The notes below the pieces were generated by a model. That model had not been told where the DNA came from, did no database searches, and saw only the letters and a list, made by a program, of their open reading frames with translations. Below, piece by piece: positions 1 to 6,611 of a stretch of 10,512 nucleotides of DNA (positions are counted from its first letter, which is position 1; every line of letters begins with the position of its first letter). The stretch is from Methanoregula sp. GTDB lineage: Archaea > Halobacteriota > Methanomicrobia > Methanomicrobiales > Methanospirillaceae. The translations under genes and the position numbers were made by a program. Location of the stretch: the NCBI GenBank assembly GCA_003136075.1, contig PNBP01000076.1:1-10512 (forward strand), in the 5' to 3' direction.

Positions 1-5
1 CACCA

Positions 6-26
6 TTCATTCTTGTTGAGAATGAA
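6..26. repeat. 8-bp inverted repeat (hairpin) at the left edge
   Basis: TTCATTCT at 6-13 and AGAATGAA at 19-26 are perfect reverse complements around a 5-base loop (TGTTG). The stem is AT-rich. A second, smaller GC-rich hairpin lies nearby: ACCCC at 69-73 pairs with GGGGT at 77-81. The two may be parts of one structured or repeated element that continues beyond the left edge of the window. Confidence 0.5.
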
Positions 27-111
27 AAACCGTCTTGCCCAGCGAGGAGTCGACGAGACCCCCAAGCGACCCCGCAGGGGTGGGACAAATCTTAAAAAAA
101 TCAAACGGCAT
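7..111 (-). other. doubtful 34-codon ORF in a GC-rich island
   Basis: An ATG at 111-109 opens a 34-codon frame ending in TGA at 9-7. An AGGTGA-like stretch sits almost directly against the ATG, which is too close for a good ribosome site. The peptide begins MPFDFFKICPTPAGSLGG and has no domain I recognise. Its centre is encoded by a GC-rich block at roughly 34-84 inside AT-rich surroundings, and both ends of the frame coincide with local inverted repeats. This fits chance translation of a repeat element at least as well as a real small gene. Unknown function, weak support. Confidence 0.15.
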
Positions 112-166
112 TCACCTTCATCCTATTTTTACAAAACTACACTCAAATAAAGAAGCATTTTTGATG

Positions 167-192
167 AGACACATTTGTCTGCATATGTGTCT
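167..192. repeat. 8-bp inverted repeat with alternative pairing
   Basis: AGACACAT at 167-174 is the exact reverse complement of ATGTGTCT at 185-192, with a 10-base spacer. The spacer itself contains TGTCT (176-180), which can pair instead with AGACA (167-171), so two competing stems are possible. It lies in the gene-free AT-rich stretch. It could be an operator, a folded RNA element, or the remains of a mobile element. Nothing ties it to a specific gene. Confidence 0.4.
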
Positions 193-382
193 GCTAAACA
201 TTCGTTGCAACAAAATTTTTATGAAAAATAAAACAATGAATTTTCAAGGGGAAAACAAGAATATTTCCCGTTAATAAACGTGAAATAACGCTTTACGGAC
301 GGGTCCAGAGATAATTGCTGATATTGTGGAAAAATTATTCCAATAAGAAAGGGGGATTATTTTCCCGGTGAACTGATAAGGC

Positions 383-404
383 AAGGGAACTAGAACGTTC
401 CCTT
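383..404 (-). terminator. strong hairpin at the end of hisB
   Basis: AAGGGAAC at 383-390 and GTTCCCTT at 397-404 form a perfect 8-bp stem around a 6-base loop. The hisB stop codon (390-392) lies at the loop-stem junction. The following minus-strand sequence is only moderately T-rich, so it may act as a 3'-end stabiliser or processing hairpin rather than a classical terminator. It is the natural end of the metK-hisG-hisA-hisB unit. Confidence 0.55.
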
Positions 405-971
405 CGTGCTGGGAACCCCTTTGTTTTTGCCGCTCACCGACATCGCATCACCAAGCGCAACGCCAAATGCCTTGAACGCCGCTTCGCACTTGTGGTGGTC
501 ATTTTTTCCGGAGAAGATGATATGGGCAGTAATACCGGCATGCGAACAGAGAGAGAAGAAGAAATGCTCGAACAGATCAGCGGGAATAGTACCAAGCATC
601 TTGTTGCCAAACGTCCCGGTATAGACAAGATACCCCCGTCCCCCGCAGTCAAGGGCTACCTGCGCAACCGATTCGTCCATCGGGATAATGGCGTGGGCAA
701 ACCGCTTGATCCCTTTTCCTTCACCAAGGGATTGTTTTACCGCATCGCCAATAACGATGCCAATATCCTCAATCGTATGGTGGCAATCCACACTGAGATC
801 ACCTTTTGCGATACAGGTAACATCAAAACCCCCGTGTTTTGTCATCGCGGTGAGCATGTGATCAAAAAACGGTATACCGCTCTCTACCGACACATTCCCC
901 TTCCCATCAGGATCGATGGTAAGGGTGATGCTGGTCTCTTTTGTTTTACGAACAATCCTGACTTTCCTCAT
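390..971 (-). CDS. hisB: imidazoleglycerol-phosphate dehydratase
   Basis: This cytoplasmic enzyme removes water from imidazole-glycerol phosphate to give imidazole-acetol phosphate, a late step of histidine synthesis. At 193 aa it is the usual single-domain length and lacks the phosphatase domain fused in enterobacterial HisB. The metal-binding and catalytic motifs are all present: FFDHML (35-40), HHTIED (64-69), MDES (98-101), EHFF (135-138), H144 and NDHHKCE (157-163). These supply the histidines and glutamates that bind two Mn ions. The ATG at 971 is preceded by GGAGG at good spacing and overlaps the hisA stop by 4 bases (ATGA), which suggests translational coupling. It is the last gene of the metK-his unit and ends inside a hairpin. 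Nothing is missing or broken. Confidence 0.97.
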   Translation of the reverse strand: MRKVRIVRKTKETSITLTIDPDGKGNVSVESGIPFFDHMLTAMTKHGGFDVTCIAKGDLSVDCHHTIEDIGIVIGDAVKQSLGEGKGIKRFAHAIIPMDESVAQVALDCGGRGYLVYTGTFGNKMLGTIPADLFEHFFFSLCSHAGITAHIIFSGKNDHHKCEAAFKAFGVALGDAMSVSGKNKGVPSTKGTF

Positions 972-1678
972 CGAGATTCCTCCAAAGCTTCTTTAAGCGT
1001 TATCTTCCCGCTGTAGAGTGCCGAGCCGAGCACTGCGGCAGATGCCCCGGCTGCCCGGAGCCCGGCAACATCCGGTCGGCTGGAAACCCCTCCCGCAACG
1101 ACGACGGGGACATTCACATGGCTGATAAGTTGCTTGACCGGTTCAAACCTGACACCCTTTTGCAGGCCTTCCACATCGACATTGGTGTAGAGCAGGGAAC
1201 CCGCACCAAGTTCCTCGAATTTTCGTGCCCATCCAAGATAATCGCCGGTAGTCTCCTGCCAGCCATGTATGGCAACCTGCCCGTTTTTCGCGTCCACACC
1301 GGCCATCACCCGCTCACTGCCATATTCATCGGCAAGGATCCGTATACTCTCAGGTTGTTGGATGGCAAGCGTGGACATGATAATCCGGCAAACACCGGCA
1401 TTGAGCCAGCGGATGCCGTCATCGACTGAGCGGATACCTCCGCCCAGCTCAATCTCCACACCCGTAGTTTTAATCAGCGAGCGGATAAGGTCAGCGTTTT
1501 GTGCGGATTCACCAAATGCACCATCAAGGTTCACGACATGCAGCGCATCAGCTCCAAGGTCAATCCAGCGGGTGGCACAGGATAGCGGGTCACCATAGAC
1601 GGTAGCACTCTCCCGTTTTCCCTGCACCAGCTGGACACACCGTCCACCGAGAATGTCAACCGCAGGAAAAATTCTCAT
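968..1678 (-). CDS. hisA: ProFAR isomerase (HisA)
   Basis: A (beta/alpha)8-barrel isomerase of 236 aa that converts ProFAR to PRFAR by an Amadori rearrangement in histidine synthesis. The two catalytic aspartates are visible: D8 in FPAVDILGG, and D129 in AGVDAKNG. Phosphate-binding glycine loops appear as ELGGGIRS (77-84) and, towards the end, VAGGVSS and LGSALYSG. One loop reads MSTLA (101-105) where many homologues have GTAA; this may be a lineage trait and does not touch the catalytic aspartates. In some actinobacteria a similar protein (PriA) also acts in tryptophan synthesis, but the histidine-gene context supports HisA here. The ATG lies 5 bases after the hisG stop, with GGATGATC as a likely ribosome site, and the stop overlaps hisB by 4 bases. 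Confidence 0.96.
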   Translation of the reverse strand: MRIFPAVDILGGRCVQLVQGKRESATVYGDPLSCATRWIDLGADALHVVNLDGAFGESAQNADLIRSLIKTTGVEIELGGGIRSVDDGIRWLNAGVCRIIMSTLAIQQPESIRILADEYGSERVMAGVDAKNGQVAIHGWQETTGDYLGWARKFEELGAGSLLYTNVDVEGLQKGVRFEPVKQLISHVNVPVVVAGGVSSRPDVAGLRAAGASAAVLGSALYSGKITLKEALEESR

Positions 1679-1683
1679 ACAGA

Positions 1684-2541
1684 TCAGCGGATCATCCGTT
1701 GGATGGACATGACCAGAATATCGCGTGCGCCCGCCCGTTTAAGGGAATTGATCAGAGCGTATACCCGCTCTTCATTGACAACTGCATGGACAGCGACAAG
1801 ATCTTCAGATGATGCCACGTCCATAACGGTTGGCCCCGAAAGCCCCGGAAGCACATTTTTAACAGCCTCAAGCGACGTTCGCTTCACGTTCATCATCAGG
1901 TAGCATTGCCCGCGGGCACGGATCACGCTTTCAAGAGCGAGTCGTATCTCACCAATCTTCTCCTTTTTTGTTGCAAGCGAGGTGCGGTTAGCAATCAGGT
2001 GCGTGGATGTCACGAGCACCTCATCAATCACCCGGAGCCGGTTTGTTTTAAGCGTATTACCTGAACTGGATAAGTCAACAATCGCATCCGCGATACCAAG
2101 ATGTGGCGTCGCTTCGCAGGCGCCTCCGACAAGGACAATATTCACCGGGATATGTTTGCCTGCAAAATACCGCTTGGTAATCACCGGGAATTCTGTGGCG
2201 ATCTTTGCCCCTTTGAGCTGGTGGACGGACGTGATATCTGAATCGTCAAGAACCGCAAGCACGAGCGTCGCCTTTCCAAACTGGAGATCAAGGAGTTCCT
2301 CGACATCAGATTCCCGCTCGGTTACCATGTCATGCCCGGTAATGCCGAGATCGGCGGCACCGGTTGCTACGTATTCGGGAATATCGACCGGGCGGGCAAA
2401 CAGGATCTCCACGTGAGGATCGAGAGTGCGGGTGATCAGCCGGCGTTCACTCAAATCCGGCAGGTGGAGTCCGCTTTTTTCCATGAGATCCATGATCGGT
2501 GCTGCGATCCGCCCTTTGTTGGGGATCGCAAGCCTGACCAT
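1684..2541 (-). CDS. hisG: ATP phosphoribosyltransferase, long form
   Basis: First enzyme of histidine synthesis, joining ATP and PRPP to phosphoribosyl-ATP. From the ATG at 2541 it is 285 aa, the normal size of the long form (HisG-L), which carries its own regulatory domain and needs no HisZ partner. Visible parts are the start RLAIPNKGR, the segment [15 protein letters not shown] (59-73), the PRPP-binding loop [13 protein letters not shown] (152-164), and a C-terminal ACT-like domain from about residue 212 that in relatives mediates feedback inhibition by histidine. The frame stays open upstream to a GTG at 2625, adding 28 Lys/Pro/Ser/Thr-rich residues and overlapping metK by 20 bases. AAGGT lies upstream of that GTG. 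I prefer 2541 because family similarity begins at its second residue, but the ribosome site there is poor, so the start is uncertain. It sits between metK and hisA. Confidence 0.9.
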   Translation of the reverse strand: MVRLAIPNKGRIAAPIMDLMEKSGLHLPDLSERRLITRTLDPHVEILFARPVDIPEYVATGAADLGITGHDMVTERESDVEELLDLQFGKATLVLAVLDDSDITSVHQLKGAKIATEFPVITKRYFAGKHIPVNIVLVGGACEATPHLGIADAIVDLSSSGNTLKTNRLRVIDEVLVTSTHLIANRTSLATKKEKIGEIRLALESVIRARGQCYLMMNVKRTSLEAVKNVLPGLSGPTVMDVASSEDLVAVHAVVNEERVYALINSLKRAGARDILVMSIQRMIR

Positions 2542-2605
2542 ACCTGTAAAAGAGGGGGTTTCACTAGGTTTTTTACGTGGTGCCGTTTTTTTTGTGGCCT
2601 TGGTA

Positions 2606-3808
2606 TCAGAAGGTCTTGAGCTCACCGCGGATTACCTTCTCTGTGATGCTGGTGACATTTGCAAGATTTTCATTGACAATTCCATCGATTTCGGCGTTAA
2701 TGTCTTTTAAATGTACCCCGCACTTTGGCAGGACCTGAACGCTTGCAACAAGTGGGAGGTCAATGGGCTTACCAATCTGGGAAAGCAGGCGGACATACAT
2801 CTCCTCAATGCCATCAACTTTGGTGACACATTCCTGTGCAATCTGGGTCGAGAGCAGGTTGTAGATTTTGCCGATGTGGTTGATGGGGTTTTTCCCGCTG
2901 GTTGCTTCCATGCTCATCGGGCGGTTGGGGGTGATAAGTCCGTTGCACCGGTTCCCACGGCCAACAGATCCATCGTCGCCCATCTCAGCGGATGTGCCGG
3001 TGACGGTCAAAAAGACACTCTTCTTTTTGATGTCGTCCGCAGTGTTGACATGGACGGCAACCTTGCGCTTGGTGCTCTTCTTTGCAACCGTCGTGATCTG
3101 TTCCTGCAGGAGAGTCATGCATTCCTGGTACTCGTTGATATCTGCACAATATTTATCGACAATTGCGCATGCGACCGTAAGGGTGATGGTGTCCTTGTCC
3201 CGCAGTCCCATGATCTTGATGTCCTGCCCGATGGCAGGGTACTTTTTGCGGAGTTTTACATCGATGAAGTCTGCAGCGTTCCTGATAATCGTTTCGACAT
3301 CGGAGAATGGTGCATGCCCGACACCAAACGATGTGTCGTTTGATCGTGGCACCTTGCCCTGGCAGGGTTTGAAAACATCCCGTAAATCAGTAGATCCGGT
3401 CCCGAGCCGGGAGTCTATAGTTACGTCGCGATGCAGGTTGAGTTCGGGCAGGATTTTATGAAGATAGGTGTGTGCAGCATCAACGGCAATCGCATCCGTC
3501 GCGATGGTAACACCATTGAACTGTTTTGTCGCCCGCCCGTCCAGCAGGACATAAATCGGACGGATCATCTTGCCACCTCCAAATTTCGGGGATGATTCGC
3601 CGGCGACAACTTCACCCTGATCGGTATTGTGGTGCAGCACGACGCCAAATTCTTCGAGATATGCTTTGCAGAGTGCCTGGCTGATCGACTCTGCAATACC
3701 GTCTGCAAGACTGTCAGGGTGTCCAAGACACTTGCGCTCGACAAGTTCAATCCGCTGTTTTTCAAGGGGTATCTGATCTAGTGCTTCAATCTGGATATTT
3801 CTCTTCAT
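2606..3808 (-). CDS. metK: archaeal S-adenosylmethionine synthetase
   Basis: Makes S-adenosylmethionine from methionine and ATP in the cytoplasm, supplying methylation and cofactor pathways. It belongs to the archaeal family, only distantly similar in sequence to bacterial MetK. From the ATG at 3808 it is 400 aa, the family length. Recognisable motifs are VERKCLGHPDSLADGIAES near residues 23-41, HHNTDQ (59-64), PKFGGGK (74-80), RLGTGSTDLRDVF (134-146) and the later glycine-rich GDDGSVGRGNRCNG block. The start at 3808 is chosen over the in-frame ATG at 3823 because GAGG lies six bases upstream of it and because family similarity begins there; the earlier ATG has GGAGA almost touching it. A TATA-type promoter lies upstream at about 3859-3872. 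hisG follows closely in the same direction. Confidence 0.95.
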   Translation of the reverse strand: MKRNIQIEALDQIPLEKQRIELVERKCLGHPDSLADGIAESISQALCKAYLEEFGVVLHHNTDQGEVVAGESSPKFGGGKMIRPIYVLLDGRATKQFNGVTIATDAIAVDAAHTYLHKILPELNLHRDVTIDSRLGTGSTDLRDVFKPCQGKVPRSNDTSFGVGHAPFSDVETIIRNAADFIDVKLRKKYPAIGQDIKIMGLRDKDTITLTVACAIVDKYCADINEYQECMTLLQEQITTVAKKSTKRKVAVHVNTADDIKKKSVFLTVTGTSAEMGDDGSVGRGNRCNGLITPNRPMSMEATSGKNPINHIGKIYNLLSTQIAQECVTKVDGIEEMYVRLLSQIGKPIDLPLVASVQVLPKCGVHLKDINAEIDGIVNENLANVTSITEKVIRGELKTF

Positions 3809-3858
3809 TGGATTCCTCGGCATTCTCCGTTATCGTACTAATAAAAGCGACTGGATTT

Positions 3859-3872
3859 CATATAACAATTTC
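3859..3872 (-). promoter_or_regulatory. promoter of the metK-his unit
   Basis: On the minus strand the sequence GAAATTGTTATATG (3872-3859) has a purine-rich BRE-like start followed by a TATA-like core. Transcription about 25 bases downstream would begin near 3837, leaving a leader of about 29 bases before the metK ATG at 3808. This is the only good TATA candidate between the two genes; a second weaker one (CTTTTATTAG, 3848-3839) is nearer the gene. Confidence 0.5.
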
Positions 3873-3881
3873 TTTTCAGGT

Positions 3882-3941
3882 AAAAAAGAAGTATCGATGC
3901 GAATTTTTTAAAATAAGGCATATTACTACTGCTGTTGCAGT
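3882..3941 (-). terminator. 3' end of the zinc-ribbon/PH-like gene
   Basis: ACTGC at 3937-3941 and 3928-3932 (complementary) form a 5-bp stem with a 4-base loop that begins on the stop codon of the upstream gene. It is followed on the minus strand by T-rich tracts at about 3906-3917 and a run of six T at 3887-3882. T-runs of this kind are the usual archaeal termination signal. It separates this gene from the metK promoter. Confidence 0.5.
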
Positions 3942-5368
3942 CAGCGTCTCAGGAATTTATGCAGGATGGTCATATCGCTGCCTTTCGGTGCTTTTTTTAC
4001 CGGAGGTTTTTTTGGGGCTTCATCTATCTCATCCTCATCTTCAACGACCTCTACCTTTGGAAACCGCCGCATATGGGGGTTTGTATCGTTAGCACGGGGA
4101 TTGGTCACAGGTGCCGGAGCAGGAGTGGCTGCCGGAGCAGATTTCGGATGGCCCAGTTTCGTTCCACACCCCGGGCAGAAATTTGCCGAGGTGGGTAGCT
4201 TTTTTCCGCAGGAATGGCAGAACTGGGGTACTTCACTAACTTCCTCGTGCGCTACCGGCCTGTGGGAGCGGACAGGTTGTTTCTCCGGGATAAACTCAAT
4301 GATGGATTCCGGCTCTTCTTCAGGTTCCGGTTCAGGAGTCCTGACCGGGCCCACAGCCGGTTTTCTGACCGGTTGCACTCCCGGTTGGCGGACGGGCTGA
4401 AGAGGACTTTTCATCGCATTTTTCATCGCCGAATGCACTTCGGTTTTTCTTATCGGTTGCGGTTCGACCCTACCGGTTGGCGGGATCTCGCGGACGATCG
4501 TGACCGGGCGGGCGACCTTTTTTTCCGGTTCATCGATGGTTTTGAACTGGGTTCTCCGGACAGGTTTTACCGGTTCTGGCTCCTCATACTCCTCTTCAGG
4601 CTCTGGTTCCGGCTCCCGGTAGGTCGTAAGAAGCCGTTTTACCGGGGGTTGTTTTTCATGGTCTTTTGTCGGCTTTCTTGTGGGATGCAGTTCCTGCCGT
4701 GGGGCCGGTTTTGGGGCACGGACAGGTTCTTCGGGATCTTCAGATCCTTCAGGTTCTTCATCATCCACGACGTCGCGGGTGCGTGACACTTTCCCGGATG
4801 CCCGCTTAGTGGGTTTTTCCGGTTCGGCCTGTTCGTGCAGCAGACCCACCCAGTCGTCAACCTCGCTGGTGCGGTCCATCCCGTTCTGGGTAAAGACCAG
4901 TTTCATGGTCTTTATCTCATCATCAACGGATTTGATGGAAAGCACAAGCACAGGGTCAGAGTTTTCAGATACTTCAACAATACTGCCAACAATCGTATCC
5001 CGGGGGATATCCTTTGCAGTCACCTTGATCTTTTTTTCCTGTGTATCAATCAGGAAAACACGCCGATCCGTAAGGTAGCCGTGAAAGGAGAATTTTTTTA
5101 CCGAAATATTGAGTGAACCGATGAGCACCTGCTCACCCGGCTCAAGGACTGCAGAAAGCCCGCCATCCTCTTCATCTTCTGCGGTATCTTCAGCAACAGG
5201 CCGGGAGGGTTTAACAGGTTTTTGCACAGCGCCGCCTCCTGACGTATCCGGTTTTCCCCGTGCTGCGCCCTGAACCTTTTCCGCACGCTGGGAAATAGTG
5301 CCGCCACAGTAGCCGCAGACCTCGACATTATCCCGGATATTCATCCCGCAATGAGGGCATTTCTTCAT
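3941..5368 (-). CDS. uncharacterised protein, two zinc ribbons and a PH-like domain
   Basis: I do not recognise a named function. The 475-aa protein opens with a zinc ribbon (C4, C7, C18, C21). A folded beta-rich segment at about 73-180 begins LEPGEQVLIGS and contains GYLTDRRVFLID, which resembles bacterial PH-like domains. A long disordered linker follows (about 180-380), rich in Pro, Glu, Lys and Arg, with PEPEPEEE twice and three tandem 8-residue repeats around PVRxP (323-346). A second zinc ribbon has C384, C387, C398 and C401. An acidic stretch (about 438-451) and a basic tail ending MTILHKFLRR close the protein. There is no signal peptide or membrane segment, so it is probably cytoplasmic. 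The start is firm: AAAGGAGATCA lies eight bases before the ATG, with a TATA box further up. It is probably monocistronic. It may be an adaptor binding nucleic acid, protein or membrane, but that is a guess. Confidence 0.85.
   Translation of the reverse strand: MKKCPHCGMNIRDNVEVCGYCGGTISQRAEKVQGAARGKPDTSGGGAVQKPVKPSRPVAEDTAEDEEDGGLSAVLEPGEQVLIGSLNISVKKFSFHGYLTDRRVFLIDTQEKKIKVTAKDIPRDTIVGSIVEVSENSDPVLVLSIKSVDDEIKTMKLVFTQNGMDRTSEVDDWVGLLHEQAEPEKPTKRASGKVSRTRDVVDDEEPEGSEDPEEPVRAPKPAPRQELHPTRKPTKDHEKQPPVKRLLTTYREPEPEPEEEYEEPEPVKPVRRTQFKTIDEPEKKVARPVTIVREIPPTGRVEPQPIRKTEVHSAMKNAMKSPLQPVRQPGVQPVRKPAVGPVRTPEPEPEEEPESIIEFIPEKQPVRSHRPVAHEEVSEVPQFCHSCGKKLPTSANFCPGCGTKLGHPKSAPAATPAPAPVTNPRANDTNPHMRRFPKVEVVEDEDEIDEAPKKPPVKKAPKGSDMTILHKFLRR
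4331..4402 (-). repeat. three tandem 24-bp repeats in the linker
   Basis: Three diverged 24-base units encode LQPVRQPG, VQPVRKPA and VGPVRTPE (residues 323-346 of the zinc-ribbon/PH-like protein). The PVR core and the proline two residues later are kept in each. Units of this kind arise by slippage and often vary in number between strains. Confidence 0.6.
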
Positions 5369-5402
5369 CGGTGATCTCCTTTAAACAATTTTAAAGAGTA
5401 GG

Positions 5403-5416
5403 TAAATATAATGTTC
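5403..5416 (-). promoter_or_regulatory. promoter of the zinc-ribbon/PH-like gene
   Basis: On the minus strand GAACATTATATTTA (5416-5403) is a good archaeal TATA box with a purine-rich BRE-like start. A start of transcription about 25 bases downstream would be near 5383, giving a leader of about 15 bases that just includes the GGAG ribosome site. It lies in the 88-base gap after the preceding zinc-ribbon gene, so the two genes probably have separate promoters. Confidence 0.55.
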
Positions 5417-5456
5417 TCATCTGATATGAAAAATTCTCTGATCCGTTTTTCTTTGT

Positions 5457-6611
5457 TTATTCCCTTGATGGAGAAGATGAAGGATACCGTTTTCTTACGT
5501 CTTCTGCACAGGCATCCATTTCCGCACCGTCATCTATTGCATGGATGTAGATGGCTGATGTGCTCTTGTACGAACTCAGGAGGGCATTGATCCGGCACGC
5601 GGTTTCATCACCGTCAACAAAGCACATATCCGGAGTGATCCGCCCAAAGGTTTCATTGATCAGCACCTGAAGGGAGGTGTGGCAGGCACCGGCATAGCAA
5701 AGCCGTCCCTGAACAATAACCAGAACGACACCCTGCCGACGGGCACGCGATTCTTCCGCTACACGGAATGTGCAGTACTCTTCATCACCAAAACGGTTCA
5801 GAAAACTATGATAAAGAGGATCGGCGCGCTGCCGGAGTTCGGCAACAAACCGCCCTAAAGGGAGGATGAGATTTTTTGCATAGTTCTGTTCAACCGCGGT
5901 TCTGACAGAGGAGAAAGACGGGTTAGACAAAACATCTGCAACGATTCTCGTGGATTTTCCAAAAACATCTCTCTTTACCCCGGTCAGGTATTGTAGGGGA
6001 ACGGGTTTGAAATAGAGTGTTTTTGCCGCAAAGGGAACCATGATTGATCCATCTTTCATGGCAGGAAATGATACGGGACTACCGTCAATCGCAACGGAGT
6101 TTGCACTTTTTTTCGGGGATCGAATCAGGGGAAGAGATGAACGGGTTGAAACAGTAGATGTGGTGACTCTCTTTGCAGGAGCTGCCAGTGACATGACAGC
6201 CCAGTCATCGGAAGACCGGCAGGTGTTCAGGAGCGATCGCCAGCGAGGGTCAGCGATCCGGGCAATCGACACAAGGCGGAACTGGTCTTTTTCCGGAATG
6301 AATTTCGCTCCGCAATGTGTGCAGTCATAATAAAAATCTGTTGGGGGAATCCCATAGAGCCGCTTCCCGACAATGGTCTGGAGAATGCCGGTTTTACAGA
6401 CCGGACATTTCCCCAGCCACGCGGTGTCAGCCTGTAGCGTTGCGGACGTGGATGCCGGTGTAAAATGCTGGGGCAGGGGTGCTGCATTATGCCATGAAAA
6501 CGCAGGGATGAGCCGGATGCCCCGTATCCGGCTGTGAATCGTGCGATCGAGTACTTCTGTTGATTCGGCTATACCCGCCTCAATCAGAACACTGGCAACC
6601 ACCGATGCCAT
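5457..6611 (-). CDS. uncharacterised zinc-ribbon protein, possibly missing its N-terminus
   Basis: No function recognised. From the ATG at 6611 the protein has 384 aa. A zinc ribbon uses C69, C72, C97 and C100 (CPVC ... DCTHC) and leads into a charged segment (about 104-140: FIPEKDQFRLVSIARIADPRW). A Ser/Thr/Lys-rich linker covers about 143-180. The C-terminal part (about 185-375) looks globular, with beta-strand stretches such as GVVLVIVQGRLCYAG (294-308) and SAIYIHAIDDG (352-362). No signal peptide or membrane helix is seen. The ATG at 6611 has no clear ribosome site, and the frame stays open for 61 codons upstream with coding-like sequence to an in-frame TAA at 6795-6797. So 6611 may not be the true start, or the gene may be damaged. 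It lies between the suc operon and the zinc-ribbon/PH-like gene, on the same strand. Confidence 0.65.
   Translation of the reverse strand: MASVVASVLIEAGIAESTEVLDRTIHSRIRGIRLIPAFSWHNAAPLPQHFTPASTSATLQADTAWLGKCPVCKTGILQTIVGKRLYGIPPTDFYYDCTHCGAKFIPEKDQFRLVSIARIADPRWRSLLNTCRSSDDWAVMSLAAPAKRVTTSTVSTRSSLPLIRSPKKSANSVAIDGSPVSFPAMKDGSIMVPFAAKTLYFKPVPLQYLTGVKRDVFGKSTRIVADVLSNPSFSSVRTAVEQNYAKNLILPLGRFVAELRQRADPLYHSFLNRFGDEEYCTFRVAEESRARRQGVVLVIVQGRLCYAGACHTSLQVLINETFGRITPDMCFVDGDETACRINALLSSYKSTSAIYIHAIDDGAEMDACAEDVRKRYPSSSPSRE

Larger units (their letters stand above)
1..382. other. AT-rich intergenic region downstream of hisB
   Basis: No convincing protein or stable RNA gene is visible here. Bases about 90-380 are AT-rich with many stops in all frames. 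A 79-codon plus-strand frame (35-274) runs through it, but its composition is lysine/asparagine-rich low-complexity and no ribosome site precedes its ATG. The region holds the hairpins at 6-26, 69-81 and 167-192, a GC-rich island at about 34-84, and a small TGGAA/TTCCA inverted repeat around 327-342. I found no tRNA cloverleaf, no repeated CRISPR unit and no paired C/D boxes at the right spacing. Confidence 0.6.

Noticed and set aside
1..389. CRISPR array, tRNA or C/D-box RNA in the left intergenic region
   Set aside because: No repeated unit with spacers, no cloverleaf, and the single TGATGA (about 162-167) lacks a CTGA box at the right distance.
492..1016. Plus-strand open frame of 174 codons opposite hisB and the end of hisA
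   Set aside because: Antisense shadow of two well-supported genes, with no motif or start signal.
2711..3343. Long plus-strand open frame of 210 codons opposite metK
   Set aside because: It is antisense to a clear metK, has no ribosome site or recognisable motif, and arises from the codon bias of the real gene.
3809..3940. SAM-responsive riboswitch upstream of metK
   Set aside because: The likely leader is only about 29 bases, too short for a known SAM riboswitch, and no such fold is visible.
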